A stretch of 64,000 nt of DNA from contig NZ_LJPW01000120.1 of the NCBI RefSeq assembly GCF_001400735.1, positions 1-64,000 of the forward strand, given 5' to 3'. The position numbers were made by a program, and so were the translations under genes. Position 1 is the first letter of the stretch. Each line of letters opens with the position of its first letter. The notes under the pieces were generated by a model. That model did no database searches, was not told the origin of the DNA, and was given only the letters and a program-made list of their open reading frames with translations. The stretch is from Pseudomonas caricapapayae. GTDB lineage: Bacteria > Pseudomonadota > Gammaproteobacteria > Pseudomonadales > Pseudomonadaceae. Positions 35,601 through 45,975 of this stretch are shown here, in pieces.

Positions 35601-37331
35601 ACCCGCTGCATCACCTATATAGAGCGTCGCCAGTTTAGGCGCCTTGTCATCCAAGGATCCCATTTTCTGAATGGTTGCTTCTGGTGACCAATTAAGAAAG
35701 CTCACCGCTTCACGGCCGGTGACTTTTTCTTGGAACATGGCCTCTAGCAGCGCATAGCGATTCAGCGTCTGCTCGGTGATCTCAAGGCCGGTACTGCCAA
35801 TCAACTGAACAATAAAATCACGCCTGTTGATCATGGTCGTGCTTGGGTAAAAGGGGACTTTATTCGCTATCAGAAGTAGCAGGCCGCGCATCAGCAGATG
35901 ACCGAGTTCGACGCCTTCCGTCATTTCCCATTCGATGTCTATGAGGTGCGGGTTGCCGTCACTGTCAATAATGATGTTCTGCGCAACGGCGTCTATATAA
36001 TGGCCAGGTAAACGAACCTCTACATTGTCCAGTGCGGTAGCACTTCCTTCCGCAGCCAAGAGTTTGCTCAGGCAACTCAGATAGGTCGTCAGAAAAGGAG
36101 TGAATGTTTCGACTGACCAGTCTTTCGTTGTTGAGGCTTCAAGAAATTGCAGGCTTAGCAAATTGCCTTTTGCGTAGCCATGCGCTGCAGGCAGAATGAA
36201 ATTGAATAGGTCGTCCTGGTGAGCGGCCGCTTCAATAGTACTCAGACGCTGGTATTGGACTTCGATGCCTTCGCGGGTGTCGACGAACACCGTGGCCTTG
36301 CAGTACTCGGCATTGCGCCCTGTACTGTAGTGATACGCCAGAACATTGCTGGGGACTGCGTCATACGGCTGGCATGAAGCAACGACCATAAACGAATTCG
36401 CGAGGTCCATGCCCAGATGATTCTCGATCACCACCGGCCAGGCTTTTTCAAGGTTAAACGTGGTGGTCGACGGTAACTGCGGATCTTTTCGAGTGTTCTG
36501 ACAGGCCAATGCGGCCGCGTCGAAGTTATCGGCATTGAAACCGTTCTCTGTGATCAGGGAGTTGGGAATCTTGTAGTCCGGATACGGTGATAAAAAGCTT
36601 GATGATGCAAAGCCAGCGAGGGCTATCAATTGGTCCAGGCCCTTGCGACCAAATGTCTTGGGCTGGCGGTCAGCATATCGACCCTCAATACCGTACATGG
36701 CAACACCGACATGATCCTCTGGCGCACCGGCAAAATATTTGAGCCCGAGTTGGTTCTCAATGGCAATAAACAAATGCCCGTCAGGTTTGAGCAGCTTTCG
36801 AACCCGTTTCAGCATCCCCAGCGCAGGATTGTCGTCATTGCTGAACATGCTGGCGTATTCGAGTACACCGATGAGCGTCACTGAGTCGAATTGCTGATCA
36901 ATATTCAGGTCATCGAATCGTTCAGCAAGCACCGTGACGTTATCCAGATCGCGTGTTCTGCTCGCTGCGATCGCAGCTCGGCGGGGACTACCTTCAAGCG
37001 CAAGCACGCTAGCCCCGGCCTCGCCGAGATAACGGCTGATCGCGCCGCAACCCGCACCGATTTCGAGAACTGATTTACCTTTTAGAAGATGCTCGAACGG
37101 GCGAAAGATATTTCCGCGAGTGGAACTCAGGTGATAAAGCTTTGGCCAGTCCGTACAGTAGTGCGGCAGCTCGCTCGACAGCACCGATACATCGCTTGCC
37201 TCACGAACGATCTTGGCCAGCTCGTTTTCCGAGCTGTCACCATCACTGTAGGCTATGCCCTGATAATCAGTCCGCACCCACACTGCCGTATCTGTATCAC
37301 GAACGTAGCCATATCTATCAAGCTCAAACAT
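32700..37331 (-). CDS. Giant O-antigen capping and polymerising enzyme: methyltransferase, kinase-like, coiled coil, two GT2 domains
   Basis: This 1543-residue protein starts at the ATG at 37331, overlapping the Wzt gene by 8 bases. Its domains in order are: SAM methyltransferase with LEIGAGCG at 89-96; a kinase-like domain with YID447-x4-N452 and LID465; a beta-rich domain at about 565-720; eight tandem 18-residue helical repeats at 738-881; a first GT-A domain from about 1006 with DND at 1097-1099; and a second from about 1264 with LINNDIEVM. The first three modules recall E. coli WbdD, which caps polymannose O-chains with methyl phosphate and whose coiled coil sets chain length. Here the capping part appears fused to chain-making transferases. 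The role is inferred from architecture. Confidence 0.82.
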   Translation of the reverse strand: MFELDRYGYVRDTDTAVWVRTDYQGIAYSDGDSSENELAKIVREASDVSVLSSELPHYCTDWPKLYHLSSTRGNIFRPFEHLLKGKSVLEIGAGCGAISRYLGEAGASVLALEGSPRRAAIAASRTRDLDNVTVLAERFDDLNIDQQFDSVTLIGVLEYASMFSNDDNPALGMLKRVRKLLKPDGHLFIAIENQLGLKYFAGAPEDHVGVAMYGIEGRYADRQPKTFGRKGLDQLIALAGFASSSFLSPYPDYKIPNSLITENGFNADNFDAAALACQNTRKDPQLPSTTTFNLEKAWPVVIENHLGMDLANSFMVVASCQPYDAVPSNVLAYHYSTGRNAEYCKATVFVDTREGIEVQYQRLSTIEAAAHQDDLFNFILPAAHGYAKGNLLSLQFLEASTTKDWSVETFTPFLTTYLSCLSKLLAAEGSATALDNVEVRLPGHYIDAVAQNIIIDSDGNPHLIDIEWEMTEGVELGHLLMRGLLLLIANKVPFYPSTTMINRRDFIVQLIGSTGLEITEQTLNRYALLEAMFQEKVTGREAVSFLNWSPEATIQKMGSLDDKAPKLATLYIGDAAGAFKEERTISQFVHDGRQTLVFAVPATYQCAALRFDPTNIRQSFSVDAITIYDANSEAWSWRDSASAPLDSAGTTTFVNEVNDSTMFMALDDDPNLVLPVDLNSLLAGKSFKIQITFTLFTEGQVAERLLQQEEELKLALESISDLNLKDRSALEAVEVANLAVEEDHRQALEKIEAENLAVQDRHRLALEELETAHQIAKEHHRLALEEFEAAQLASQESHRLALEEREAANLAIQENHRIAMENLEAANLQIQAEHRQALADIDAATREAQDKHNAKLAQLEIAILAAQENHRLALVDKDTHVHNLNLHIIAMQSSYSWKATAPLRKITRSFFRAKRVAASIPLIVQRGGGISSTAKKAYQVWRLRGLAGVIAQARWVRGEAQHAFVGSEMREVPDRHDYSRWVQYYDTLGEAEINRINEHMNRWIEYPLISIIMPVYNPPLDLLREAVDSVRSQLYTNWELCLADDASTNPAVIEYLKSLKAQDRRIKVVFRGSNGHISQASNSALGVAKGLFVALMDNDDLLPAHALYWVARTIRENPDAGLIYSDEDKIDTEGNRSAPYFKSDWNEFLFRSQNMVCHLGAYRRDLVNEVGQFRVGFEGAQDYDLALRCIEKLKRDQIIHIPRVLYHWRIHAGSTAMAGDEKPYAALAGVKALDEHLERQGRIGSTELLPTGQYRVHYNLPATLPLVTLVIPTRNAYALVKQCIDSIKSLTTYKNYEIILIDNGSDDPESLAYFAHIDQEENIRVLRDDGPFNYSALNNGAVRIAKGELIGLINNDIEVMTPEWLSEMVSIALQPKVGAVGARLWYPDNRLQHGGVVVGIGGVAGHAHKYLPKGAHGYFCRAELIQEFSAVTAACLIIKKSIFDEVGGLDEQHLKIAFNDVDFCLRVQEAGYLNVWTPFAELYHHESATRGLEDTPQKQERFGHEIRYIKNRWPNILVDYAYSPNLTLDHEDFGLAWPPRIKN
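34689..35120 (-). repeat. Eight tandem 54-base coding repeats
   Basis: Within the giant gene, an 18-codon unit repeats eight times without gaps, close to L-A-x-Q-E-x-H-R-L-A-L-E-E-x-E-A-A-N. Sixteen of the key His-Arg and Ala-Leu positions recur in frame. Eighteen residues make five turns of a straight helix (11+7). The DNA copies have diverged, so the array is old enough to be maintained by selection but could still gain or lose units. Confidence 0.9.
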
Positions 37332-38688
37332 CAACAAGTACCGGTTCAATTTCCATGGAGGCACCCAGGTCTATCAAGCCCAGAAGCTTTGGAGTAGGTT
37401 CTACGACCAAATGTATCGAATCATAGCGTCGGTCGTGAGGCACGATATCCTCGCTTTGCCGAGAGGCGATACCGATGGAAATGAAGTAATCACCGGTCGC
37501 CAGCGCGTTTCTGAATTTCACACGCGCTTTTGCCTGTTGGCCAGCGCTGCCTATTCGGCCTGTGCCCTCGCAATCCTGCATGTAAGAGTTAGTACCATAA
37601 ACGGTCACACCCTCTTTGGTCTTGATCGTAAAGCCGATAATCGGGTTGACCACTGTGCGATTGAATTGCAGGGCCAGATCAAGAACGATTTCCTCGCCCG
37701 ACTCAACACTGTTGGGAAACTCCCTTCCCAATGCATTCATATGGAAGTCGAGCAGTGTCGCCGCTCCATCTCCCCAGCGGTACTCATGGGGGTTATAACC
37801 AGGCCTGCTGGCGTACACATCTTCATCGAAACGCAACGCTATCTTGTCGGCCTCGACTACCGCCGCTTCCACCCGCTCTGCTTCGGCGAGGTCCAGGCTC
37901 TTGTCGGTGATAGCACTCTTCTCACGTCCGAACAGTAGGTCGGTGTAGCGATTGATGACCGGGCGAGATTCGCCAATCATCTCGATTCTGCTCTTTTCCA
38001 ACAAAATGGCGCGATTACAGTGGGTGACCACTTGCTCGCTGGAGTGAGTGACCAGCAGGATGCTGGTGCCATTTTCTTTCAGTTGCCTGAGACGTTCAAA
38101 GCACTTGGCCTGAAAACGTGCATCGCCAACGGAAAGTGCCTCATCCACGACAAGGATTTCCGGATCGACCTGAGCCTGAACCGCAAACGCCAGGCGTACG
38201 GCCATGCCGCTTGAGTAGGACTTGACCGGCTGGTCAAGGAACTCGCCTATATCGGCAAAGCCTGCGATCGCGTCAAAGCGCTCGTCTACTTCGTCACGCG
38301 TCAGCCCAAGCACGGCAGCGTTCAGATAAACGTTTTCACGACCGGTAAACTCGGGGTTGAAGCCCGAACCGAGTTCCAGCAAGGCTGCTACCCGGCCTCG
38401 TGTGTGAATCTCACCGACAGTCGGGTTCAATGTGCCGCAGATGATCTGCAACAAGGTTGACTTGCCGGAACCATTACGACCGACAATGCCTACTGTTTCG
38501 CCTTGGTCGATGTCGAAGCTGACCTCGCGCAAGGCCCAGAATTCCTTGCCATAGGTAGTGGACGGTTGTCCTGACCAACGCTGAATTCTAGGCACCAGGG
38601 CTTGCTTCAGGCGGTCATGTGGCTTGTCGTACGTGTAAAAACACTTCGAGACGTTTTGTACGCTGATAACCGGATGATCAGATGACAT
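37324..38688 (-). CDS. wzt: O-antigen ABC transporter ATP-binding protein with C-terminal recognition domain
   Basis: The protein has 454 residues. Residues 1-250 form an ABC ATPase with Walker A GRNGSGKST at 70-78, signature YSSGMAVRLAFA and Walker B ILVVDEALS. The remaining 180 residues form a beta-sandwich-like domain (FRNALATGDYFISIGI), as in Wzt proteins that bind the capped non-reducing end of the O-chain before export. This is the length expected for a capping-dependent system. It overlaps wzm upstream by 11 bases and the giant enzyme downstream by 8 bases. Confidence 0.93.
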   Translation of the reverse strand: MSSDHPVISVQNVSKCFYTYDKPHDRLKQALVPRIQRWSGQPSTTYGKEFWALREVSFDIDQGETVGIVGRNGSGKSTLLQIICGTLNPTVGEIHTRGRVAALLELGSGFNPEFTGRENVYLNAAVLGLTRDEVDERFDAIAGFADIGEFLDQPVKSYSSGMAVRLAFAVQAQVDPEILVVDEALSVGDARFQAKCFERLRQLKENGTSILLVTHSSEQVVTHCNRAILLEKSRIEMIGESRPVINRYTDLLFGREKSAITDKSLDLAEAERVEAAVVEADKIALRFDEDVYASRPGYNPHEYRWGDGAATLLDFHMNALGREFPNSVESGEEIVLDLALQFNRTVVNPIIGFTIKTKEGVTVYGTNSYMQDCEGTGRIGSAGQQAKARVKFRNALATGDYFISIGIASRQSEDIVPHDRRYDSIHLVVEPTPKLLGLIDLGASMEIEPVLVDV

Positions 38689-39505
38689 CAGCGAATCCTT
38701 TGCGTGTTTTTTGAAAAAACCAGAACCCCATTACGGCAATTACTGCGCCAATCACAATGGCGATACCTAAGCTGCCCCAATGGGGGAGGTTGCCGAACAG
38801 CAGCACGCTGCGGCTTTCTTCGATAATGTAGGTAAGCGGGTTCATCTGCAGCCAGGGGCGATAGACTTCAGGAAGCGCCGCCACCGGGTAAAGAACCGGC
38901 GACAGAAACAGAAGGACTGTTGTCAGAACCGTGATGACCTGCGCGACGTCGCGCAAGTAAACGCCGAGGGATGCGAGAAACCAGCTGATACCCAGTGTGC
39001 CTAAAAGGAGTGGCACCAGAATCAGCGGGAACAACAGTGCCGTCCAGAAAAGCGTGTGCGAGATCAGTAGCTGTGCGATCACCAGCACTATCAGGCTGAT
39101 GCAACTGTGGAAGAGCGCTGAACCCAGGGTGATAACCGGCAGGATCTCCAGCGGAAACACCACCTTCTTGACGTAGTTGCTGTTACTCATCACCAAAGAA
39201 GGCGCTCTGTTGGCGCACTCTGCAAACAAGCCATGCACGATCATACCGACGAACAGCAGAATCGCGAAGCCGCCTTTGCCGGTATCGACTCCGACCCAGC
39301 GCGCGCTGAAGATTTCGGAGAATACGAAGGTATACACCGCCAGCATCAAAACCGGATTGAAGAATGACCACGCCAGGCCCATCACCGAGCCGCGGTAGCG
39401 CCCAATGACTTCTCGTTTGGTCATTTGCGAGATCAAGGAGCGGTTGGTCCACAGACTGCTGACGAGCCGCAAGGGGCCAGCTGAAGGGGTTTGATGAGGG
39501 TTCAT
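38678..39505 (-). CDS. wzm: O-antigen ABC transporter permease
   Basis: The protein has 275 residues with six membrane helices, the ABC-2 type permease layout. The family segment REVIGRYRGSVMGLAWSFFNPVLM lies before the first helix, and PLTYIIEESRSVLLFGNLP precedes the last helices. It exports the complete lipid-linked polysaccharide across the inner membrane with Wzt. The start codon shares a base with the rmlC stop (TAATG). Confidence 0.93.
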   Translation of the reverse strand: MNPHQTPSAGPLRLVSSLWTNRSLISQMTKREVIGRYRGSVMGLAWSFFNPVLMLAVYTFVFSEIFSARWVGVDTGKGGFAILLFVGMIVHGLFAECANRAPSLVMSNSNYVKKVVFPLEILPVITLGSALFHSCISLIVLVIAQLLISHTLFWTALLFPLILVPLLLGTLGISWFLASLGVYLRDVAQVITVLTTVLLFLSPVLYPVAALPEVYRPWLQMNPLTYIIEESRSVLLFGNLPHWGSLGIAIVIGAVIAVMGFWFFQKTRKGFADVI

Positions 39506-40050
39506 TAAGCGAACACCTCGGCGTTTTCGAATGAAACGGCTTTCTGATCTTTGGCGGACAGGGAGGGCGCTTGGCCGAACGGCCAGTCGATGCCCACGGT
39601 GGCGTCATTCCAGGCAAGGCTACGCTCATGTTCCGGTGCCCAGTAATCAGTAGTTTTATAAAGGAACTCAGCGCTTTCGGACAATACGACGAAGCCGTGA
39701 GCAAAGCCTTCCGGGATCCACAGTTGTTTTTTGTTTTCGGCGGTGAGATGCAGTCCCACCCACTTGCCGAAGGTCGGGGAACTCTTGCGCAGGTCGACCG
39801 CGACGTCGAAGACCTCTCCGACGGTTACTCGGACGAGCTTGCCCTGCGGCCGCTGAATTTGGTAATGCAAACCTCGAAGAACACCCTCGACCGAACGCGA
39901 GTGGTTGTCCTGGACGAATTTTACAGGGCGCCCAACGACCTCTTCGAACACCTTCTGGTTGAAGCTTTCAAAGAAAAAGCCGCGATCGTCGCCGAAGGTC
40001 TTGGGCTCGAATACGATGACGTCTGGAATGGCGAGGCGTGTTGCATTCAT
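39505..40050 (-). CDS. rmlC: dTDP-4-dehydrorhamnose 3,5-epimerase
   Basis: The protein has 181 residues and a cupin fold. The active-site histidine and neighbours are in GVLRGLHYQ near 60, with DNHSRS before it, VDLRKSSPTFGKWVG near 90, and the Tyr-bearing FLYKTTDYWAPEHE near 135. It converts dTDP-4-keto-6-deoxyglucose to the L-rhamno keto sugar. It is separated from rmlBDA by a transferase gene and a 680-base gap and instead heads the export operon. Confidence 0.95.
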   Translation of the reverse strand: MNATRLAIPDVIVFEPKTFGDDRGFFFESFNQKVFEEVVGRPVKFVQDNHSRSVEGVLRGLHYQIQRPQGKLVRVTVGEVFDVAVDLRKSSPTFGKWVGLHLTAENKKQLWIPEGFAHGFVVLSESAEFLYKTTDYWAPEHERSLAWNDATVGIDWPFGQAPSLSAKDQKAVSFENAEVFA

Positions 40051-40729
40051 AGGTAACGTATCTCCGGGATGCTCATCAGGGTCTGCTCATAAGGCCCTGG
40101 CTGGGGCAGGCATACGTTGAAAAACGCCTGCGCCATGAAATTTGATTGCGCCATTAAAACGCGTTTTTACGATAGCGAGGCTCATGGGCGTCGGGTGCGC
40201 AATAGACTGTCCATCCGGGCGGAAAATGTCTGCGCTGGATAAAGAGGAAGGTCTGTTAGGACTAAGGGACGCGGGGCATGCATCGTCTATTTGTAGTTTT
40301 CCGACGTAGGTTCCAACGATGAGCAACACGAGGTCTTCATTGCAGGACGATTTTCCAAATTGAAGCGCGTCCGGTATCTGAACTCACGGTCGGGTGGGTG
40401 ACTCGGGTCCGCCATCCTTGGTTGGGTGGTACAAGTGACCCCACCTTCCGAGGCTGGTTCCGTCCACTCCGGTTACACCGTCTTCCTTGTGCTTTTGATA
40501 CCGAAAACAAAGGTCTGCACATTAACATAAGCCGCTGCATGAGAACATTCGGCGGCCGCGAAATTAAGCGGTTTTGATGCGCTGACCGATGCCCGGCCGT
40601 ACGGCGGCGAGCGCCCTCTCTAGCGTTGGGCACAGATGTTGCCAGTCAGTATGTTCAGAGCGTTTCGATACTTGGTCTTTGGTTATCGCTCTGGTTGGAC
40701 CTGGCAGGGAACGGGTGGCTATTTGGCAG
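40051..40729. other. Long gap inside the O-antigen locus without a credible gene
   Basis: Nearly 680 bases separate the transferase gene from rmlC. Small open frames exist on both strands, but none has a plausible composition, a ribosome site or family features. The stretch 40380-40500 is rich in GGGTGG and CCACC motifs, which could fold. It probably contains the rmlC-wzm-wzt promoter. It may be a relic of an insertion or lost gene; I could not identify one. Confidence 0.4.
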
Positions 40730-41641
40730 TCAAGGCTTGCTTAGCATTGCTGTAAGGCACGCAATAATGAATAAAATCTTGTCTCGTGGTCTTCTGCGGC
40801 ATTGCCGAGCCTTTAGCGAGAGCCTGAGGAGCGACAACCGACTACTCGAGCGCTTTCCCGCAGGATGCAGCTGGTTGTCTCCGATCAACTGGCTGATCAG
40901 GAATACTTGCCCGCCCCACCAACCATCAGCAATCTTTTTCAGCCGACTGATGAGTGAAGCAAGCCCGGTATTGGCTCCAACCTGATTGTTGGCATGTTGA
41001 CGGTAGTCCATGCTGGAAACCGGATCGATAAGCCATCGGAAGCCGTGACTGCGAGCAAATGCGTAACAGTACCAGTCGTGCAGGCTAACGGCCTGAGCTG
41101 CATCCCAGTGGAAGAGGAGCGATGACTTGAAGGCATCTGCAAGTCGGCGGTTCATCACATAGGTGCAGCCGGGGCCGGCAGCTTCGAATAGATAGTCCCA
41201 CTGGACCTGAGGCTGAGCCTTGTCCAGTAGTACGCGCTGCCCATTCGGCCAGAACGCGGTGACATTGCTGGAATAGGCGTCGTGGTAACCCGGCGCCAAA
41301 GTCGATGCGGCGCGCTGAAGCTTGTCCGGATGCCAGATATCGTCCTGATCGGAGAACGCTACGTAATCGAATGCCGAGAAGTCGACATCCCGAATCAAGC
41401 GGAAGAAGTTGCGTGATGCCCCGCCAAATCGTCCGGCAGGCGGCAGCAGGGCGACATTCGCGTGATGCTGAGCGTAGTCAGCACACCATGCATGAGTGCC
41501 GTCCGTAGAGATATCGACACTGATGAACACGCTAACGCAGACATTTGTCTGCTTCAGAATGGAGTCAAGTTGCGCCTCTATCCACGCCATACCGTTATAG
41601 GCTGCCAATAGCACGGCTACCTTTGGAAAAGCAGATGACAT
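40730..41641 (-). CDS. Family 2 glycosyltransferase, rhamnosyltransferase-like
   Basis: The protein has 303 residues. It begins KVAVLLAAYNGMAWIEAQLDS and contains SVDISTDGT near 40 and AFSDQDDIWHPDKLQRA near 95, the same arrangement as the transferase at 24060-24989. MDYRQHANNQVGAN near 220 is typical of rhamnosyltransferases. There are no membrane segments. It follows rmlA by about 40 bases, so it should be co-transcribed with rmlBDA, and probably adds L-rhamnose during O-chain initiation or extension. Confidence 0.87.
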   Translation of the reverse strand: MSSAFPKVAVLLAAYNGMAWIEAQLDSILKQTNVCVSVFISVDISTDGTHAWCADYAQHHANVALLPPAGRFGGASRNFFRLIRDVDFSAFDYVAFSDQDDIWHPDKLQRAASTLAPGYHDAYSSNVTAFWPNGQRVLLDKAQPQVQWDYLFEAAGPGCTYVMNRRLADAFKSSLLFHWDAAQAVSLHDWYCYAFARSHGFRWLIDPVSSMDYRQHANNQVGANTGLASLISRLKKIADGWWGGQVFLISQLIGDNQLHPAGKRSSSRLSLLRLSLKARQCRRRPRDKILFIIACLTAMLSKP

Positions 41642-41682
41642 ACTGTTCGCAGCCTTGCGGTATGGGACAGAGGGTTGCAGTC

Positions 41683-42573
41683 TTAGAACGAGCCCAGCTC
41701 CAGCAGCTTCTGCAGATATTGGCCGTACCCGGTCTTCTTCAGCTTTTGAGCTTGTTCACCCAACTGAGCGGTCGTGATCCAGCCGTTGGTGTAGGCGATC
41801 TCTTCCAGGCAGGCAACTTTCCAGCCTTGACGCTGCTCGATGGTGTGCACGAAATGGCTCGCCTCCAGCAGCGACTCGTGGGTACCGGTGTCGAGCCACG
41901 CAAAGCCACGACCGAGAATCTCTACAGTCAGATTCTTCTTCTCGAGGTAAGCACGGTTTACATCCGTGATTTCCAGCTCACCGCGCTCGGAAGGCTTGAT
42001 GTTCTTCGCGATTTCTACAACCTGATTGTCGTAGAAGTACAGCCCGGTTACTGCGTAGCTCGACTTCGGTGCCGCAGGCTTCTCTTCGATGCTCAAGGCG
42101 CGACCGGTTTCGTCGAACTCTACAACCCCAAAGCGCTCAGGGTCGGAAACGTGGTAACCGAATACGGTAGCACCGCTGTTTTGCTGGCTGGCCGAGCGCA
42201 GGTTGTCGGAGAAGTGCTGACCGTAAAAGATGTTGTCGCCCAGAATCAGGCAGCAAGGATCTTCACCGATGAATTCTTCGCCGATGATGAATGCCTGTGC
42301 CAAGCCATCCGGAGTCGGTTGCTCGGCATAGGTAAGCTGAATACCGTATTGGCTGCCATCACCCAGCAGCTTGCGGAAGCTTGGCAAGTCTTCTGGCGTG
42401 GAGATGATCAGGACTTCACGCATGCCTGCCAGCATCAATACTGACAGAGGGTAGAAAATCATCGGCTTGTCGTAGATAGGCAGCATCTGCTTGGAGACGC
42501 CAAGAGTGAGCGGATGAAGACGAGTGCCCGAGCCGCCAGCCAGGATAATGCCTTTACGATTAATGGTGGTCAT
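41683..42573 (-). CDS. rmlA: Glucose-1-phosphate thymidylyltransferase
   Basis: The protein has 296 residues, of normal length. The nucleotide-binding signature [22 protein letters not shown] is at 8-29 and the metal-site [10 protein letters not shown] near 110; [20 protein letters not shown] and [17 protein letters not shown] also match. It makes dTDP-glucose, the common precursor for both L-rhamnose and Fuc3NAc in this locus. The start overlaps the rmlD stop. Confidence 0.96.
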   Translation of the reverse strand: MTTINRKGIILAGGSGTRLHPLTLGVSKQMLPIYDKPMIFYPLSVLMLAGMREVLIISTPEDLPSFRKLLGDGSQYGIQLTYAEQPTPDGLAQAFIIGEEFIGEDPCCLILGDNIFYGQHFSDNLRSASQQNSGATVFGYHVSDPERFGVVEFDETGRALSIEEKPAAPKSSYAVTGLYFYDNQVVEIAKNIKPSERGELEITDVNRAYLEKKNLTVEILGRGFAWLDTGTHESLLEASHFVHTIEQRQGWKVACLEEIAYTNGWITTAQLGEQAQKLKKTGYGQYLQKLLELGSF

Positions 42574-43478
42574 TTGTTCAAAGTTTCCATAAGCATTCGG
42601 GCTACACCGCTTTGCCAGTCAGGCAGGTGCAGAGAGAAATTGTGGCGCAGCTTTTCTGTGTTCAGACGCGAATTCAGAGGACGTTGCGCTGGTGTCGGGT
42701 ATTCGATCGTGTCGATTGGATTGATCGTTTCCACTGCCAACGGTTCCCCGTTGGCGCGGGCGAAATCAATCACGTACTTCGCGTAGGCATGCCATGACAC
42801 TTCGCCAGCAGGTGCCAGGTTGTAGACGCCACATAGCTCTGGCTTTGCCAGCGTTTGAAGCAGAGCTGCCGTCGCTATGTCGGCCAGTAACTCCGCACCT
42901 GTAGGTGCTCCAGTCTGATCGGCGATGACATTGAGCGTCCGGCGATCTTTCGCAAGACGCAGCATGGTTTTGGCAAAGTTGTTGCCGCGTGCCGCGTAAA
43001 CCCAACTGGTACGGAAGATCAGGTGCTTGCAGCCTGAAGCCGTAATCAGTTGCTCCCCTTCAAGCTTGGTCGCGCCGTAATAGTTGACTGGAGAAACCGC
43101 GTCGCTTTCTTTCCATGCCGTGTTGCCCGAACCGTCGAACACATAGTCGGTCGAGTAATGAACCAATAGTGCGTCCAGCATGCGGGCTTCTTCTGCCAAA
43201 ACCTTGCTGGCCAAGGCATTGACCGTGTGCGCAAGCTCGCGCTCGGTTTCGGCCTTATCGACGGCGGTATGGGCTGCGGCGTTGACGATAACCTGAGGTT
43301 TGACGCGGCGAATGGTATTGCGCAAGCCTTCCAGGTTGTTCATATCGCCAGAAAGGTCACCATAGACGGTCGATACGGTATGGCGGTCAAGCGCTACTAC
43401 TTCACCCACCACGGCGAGGGAGCGCTGCAGCTCCCAACCTACCTGGCCGTTTTTTCCCAGCAGTAGAACTTTCATCAT
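42570..43478 (-). CDS. rmlD: dTDP-4-dehydrorhamnose reductase
   Basis: The protein has 302 residues from the first of two ATGs, overlapping the rmlB stop (ATGA). The cofactor site is [13 protein letters not shown] near 5, the catalytic YxxxK is [10 protein letters not shown] near 130, and [11 protein letters not shown] precedes it. It carries out the last step to dTDP-L-rhamnose. The order rmlB-D-A is the usual Pseudomonas order, except that rmlC is displaced. Confidence 0.95.
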   Translation of the reverse strand: MMKVLLLGKNGQVGWELQRSLAVVGEVVALDRHTVSTVYGDLSGDMNNLEGLRNTIRRVKPQVIVNAAAHTAVDKAETERELAHTVNALASKVLAEEARMLDALLVHYSTDYVFDGSGNTAWKESDAVSPVNYYGATKLEGEQLITASGCKHLIFRTSWVYAARGNNFAKTMLRLAKDRRTLNVIADQTGAPTGAELLADIATAALLQTLAKPELCGVYNLAPAGEVSWHAYAKYVIDFARANGEPLAVETINPIDTIEYPTPAQRPLNSRLNTEKLRHNFSLHLPDWQSGVARMLMETLNK

Positions 43479-44548
43479 TTATCGGCGCGCGCTGCGTAGT
43501 TCTTGTCGATCCATTGCTGGTAGCTTCCGCTCTTCACGTGAGCAACCCATTCAGGGTTGTCGAGATACCATTGCACCGTCTTACGGATGCCTGATTCGAA
43601 GCTTTCTTCTGGAACCCAGCCCAGCTCGCGCTGAATCTTGCTGGCATCGATAGCGTAGCGCAGGTCATGGCCTGGGCGGTCCTGCACATAAGTGATAAGG
43701 CTGGCATGCGGGCGATAGGCTGAATCCGGACGCAGTTGATCGAGCAGGGCGCAGACCGTCTTGACCACTTCGAGGTTCTGTTTCTCGTTGTGACCACCGA
43801 TGTTATAGGTCTCGCCGATCTCGCCTTCGGTGACGACTTTATACAATGCGCGGGCGTGATCTTCTACGTAGAGCCAGTCACGAACCTGGTCACCTTTTCC
43901 GTAAATAGGCAGCGGTTTGCCTTCCAGCGCATTGAGAATGATCAGCGGGATCAGCTTCTCGGGGAAATGGCAAGGGCCGTAATTGTTGGAGCAGTTGGTT
44001 ACCAGGGTGGGCAAGCCGTAAGTGCGGCTCCAGGCGCGCACCAGGTGGTCAGAGCTGGCCTTGCTGGCCGAGTAAGGCGAGCTTGGCTGGTAAGAGGTTG
44101 TCTCGGTGAAGAGATCTTCCGGGCCTTCCAGGTCGCCATACACTTCATCGGTGGAAATGTGATGAAAGCGGAAGTTGGCTTTTCGTACTTCGTCCAGCTG
44201 GCTCCAGTAGCCACGCGCAGCTTCAAGCAGCGTATAGGTGCCGATGATGTTGGTCTGGATAAACTCCGACGGGCCAGTGATCGAGCGATCGACATGGGAT
44301 TCGGCCGCCAGGTGCATCACTGCATCGGGCTGATGTTCTTTGAAAACCCGATCCACGTCATCACGGTTGCAGATATCGACATGCTCAAACGCGTAGCGCT
44401 CGCTTTGATCGGCTGACTGCAGTGACTCAAGGTTGCCTGCATACGTCAATTTGTCGACGTTAACCACGGAATCGGTCGTGTTGGCAATGATGTGCCTGAT
44501 GACCGCCGAACCGATGAAGCCTGCACCGCCTGTTACTAAGATCTTCAA
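43475..44548 (-). CDS. rmlB: dTDP-glucose 4,6-dehydratase
   Basis: The protein has 357 residues. It shows the NAD site [15 protein letters not shown] at 5-19, the DE pair in [11 protein letters not shown] near 135, and [15 protein letters not shown] with the catalytic Tyr and Lys near 160. It makes dTDP-4-keto-6-deoxyglucose, the branch point for L-rhamnose (RmlC/D) and Fuc3NAc (FdtA/B/C). It is the first gene of its operon; the leader lies in 44549-44770. Confidence 0.96.
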   Translation of the reverse strand: MKILVTGGAGFIGSAVIRHIIANTTDSVVNVDKLTYAGNLESLQSADQSERYAFEHVDICNRDDVDRVFKEHQPDAVMHLAAESHVDRSITGPSEFIQTNIIGTYTLLEAARGYWSQLDEVRKANFRFHHISTDEVYGDLEGPEDLFTETTSYQPSSPYSASKASSDHLVRAWSRTYGLPTLVTNCSNNYGPCHFPEKLIPLIILNALEGKPLPIYGKGDQVRDWLYVEDHARALYKVVTEGEIGETYNIGGHNEKQNLEVVKTVCALLDQLRPDSAYRPHASLITYVQDRPGHDLRYAIDASKIQRELGWVPEESFESGIRKTVQWYLDNPEWVAHVKSGSYQQWIDKNYAARADK

Positions 44549-44853
44549 AAGAGTATCTACCTTGGGTTATGACAAGGCTCTGCCCGGTCCGTGGAAACAA
44601 TCGCTGATCGGCCTCCGCCTTTCAGACATCTGCTGCGTTAAACATGAATGTTTAAATGACGTGGATGAGCGACGGTTAAAAACGACATTTTACATAGAAA
44701 AACAGACATCCCCATCAAAAATTTGAAGGTGTACTCGATCGTTTGAAACGTTTGAGCATGGCTATGCATAAAAACGCGAAAGCCCCGGATAATGGGGCTT
44801 TCGCGGCAGCGTGAAAGGGCTTTTGCCGAGCACCCTATGGGCTTTCGTGATGC
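44549..44853. other. Intergenic region between rmlB and ychF
   Basis: About 305 bases hold the rmlB leader and promoter region and the ychF terminator. The DNA from 44640 to 44770 is markedly AT-rich, as common in O-antigen promoters, but no unambiguous promoter boxes or JUMPstart element were seen. No gene is visible. Confidence 0.4.
44775..44805 (-). terminator. Terminator of ychF
   Basis: A perfect 12-bp stem (44775-44786 with 44794-44805) is followed, read leftward, by TTTTT. It lies about 50 bases after the ychF stop. Confidence 0.85.
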
Positions 44854-45954
<1,101 letters not shown>

Positions 45955-45975
45955 GGTGTTTCCCCTCGAGTGATG

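Noticed and set aside
40337..40633. Minus-strand 98-codon open frame in the rmlA-rmlC gap
   Set aside because: It is rich in Arg and Pro, with no ribosome site and no recognisable motif.
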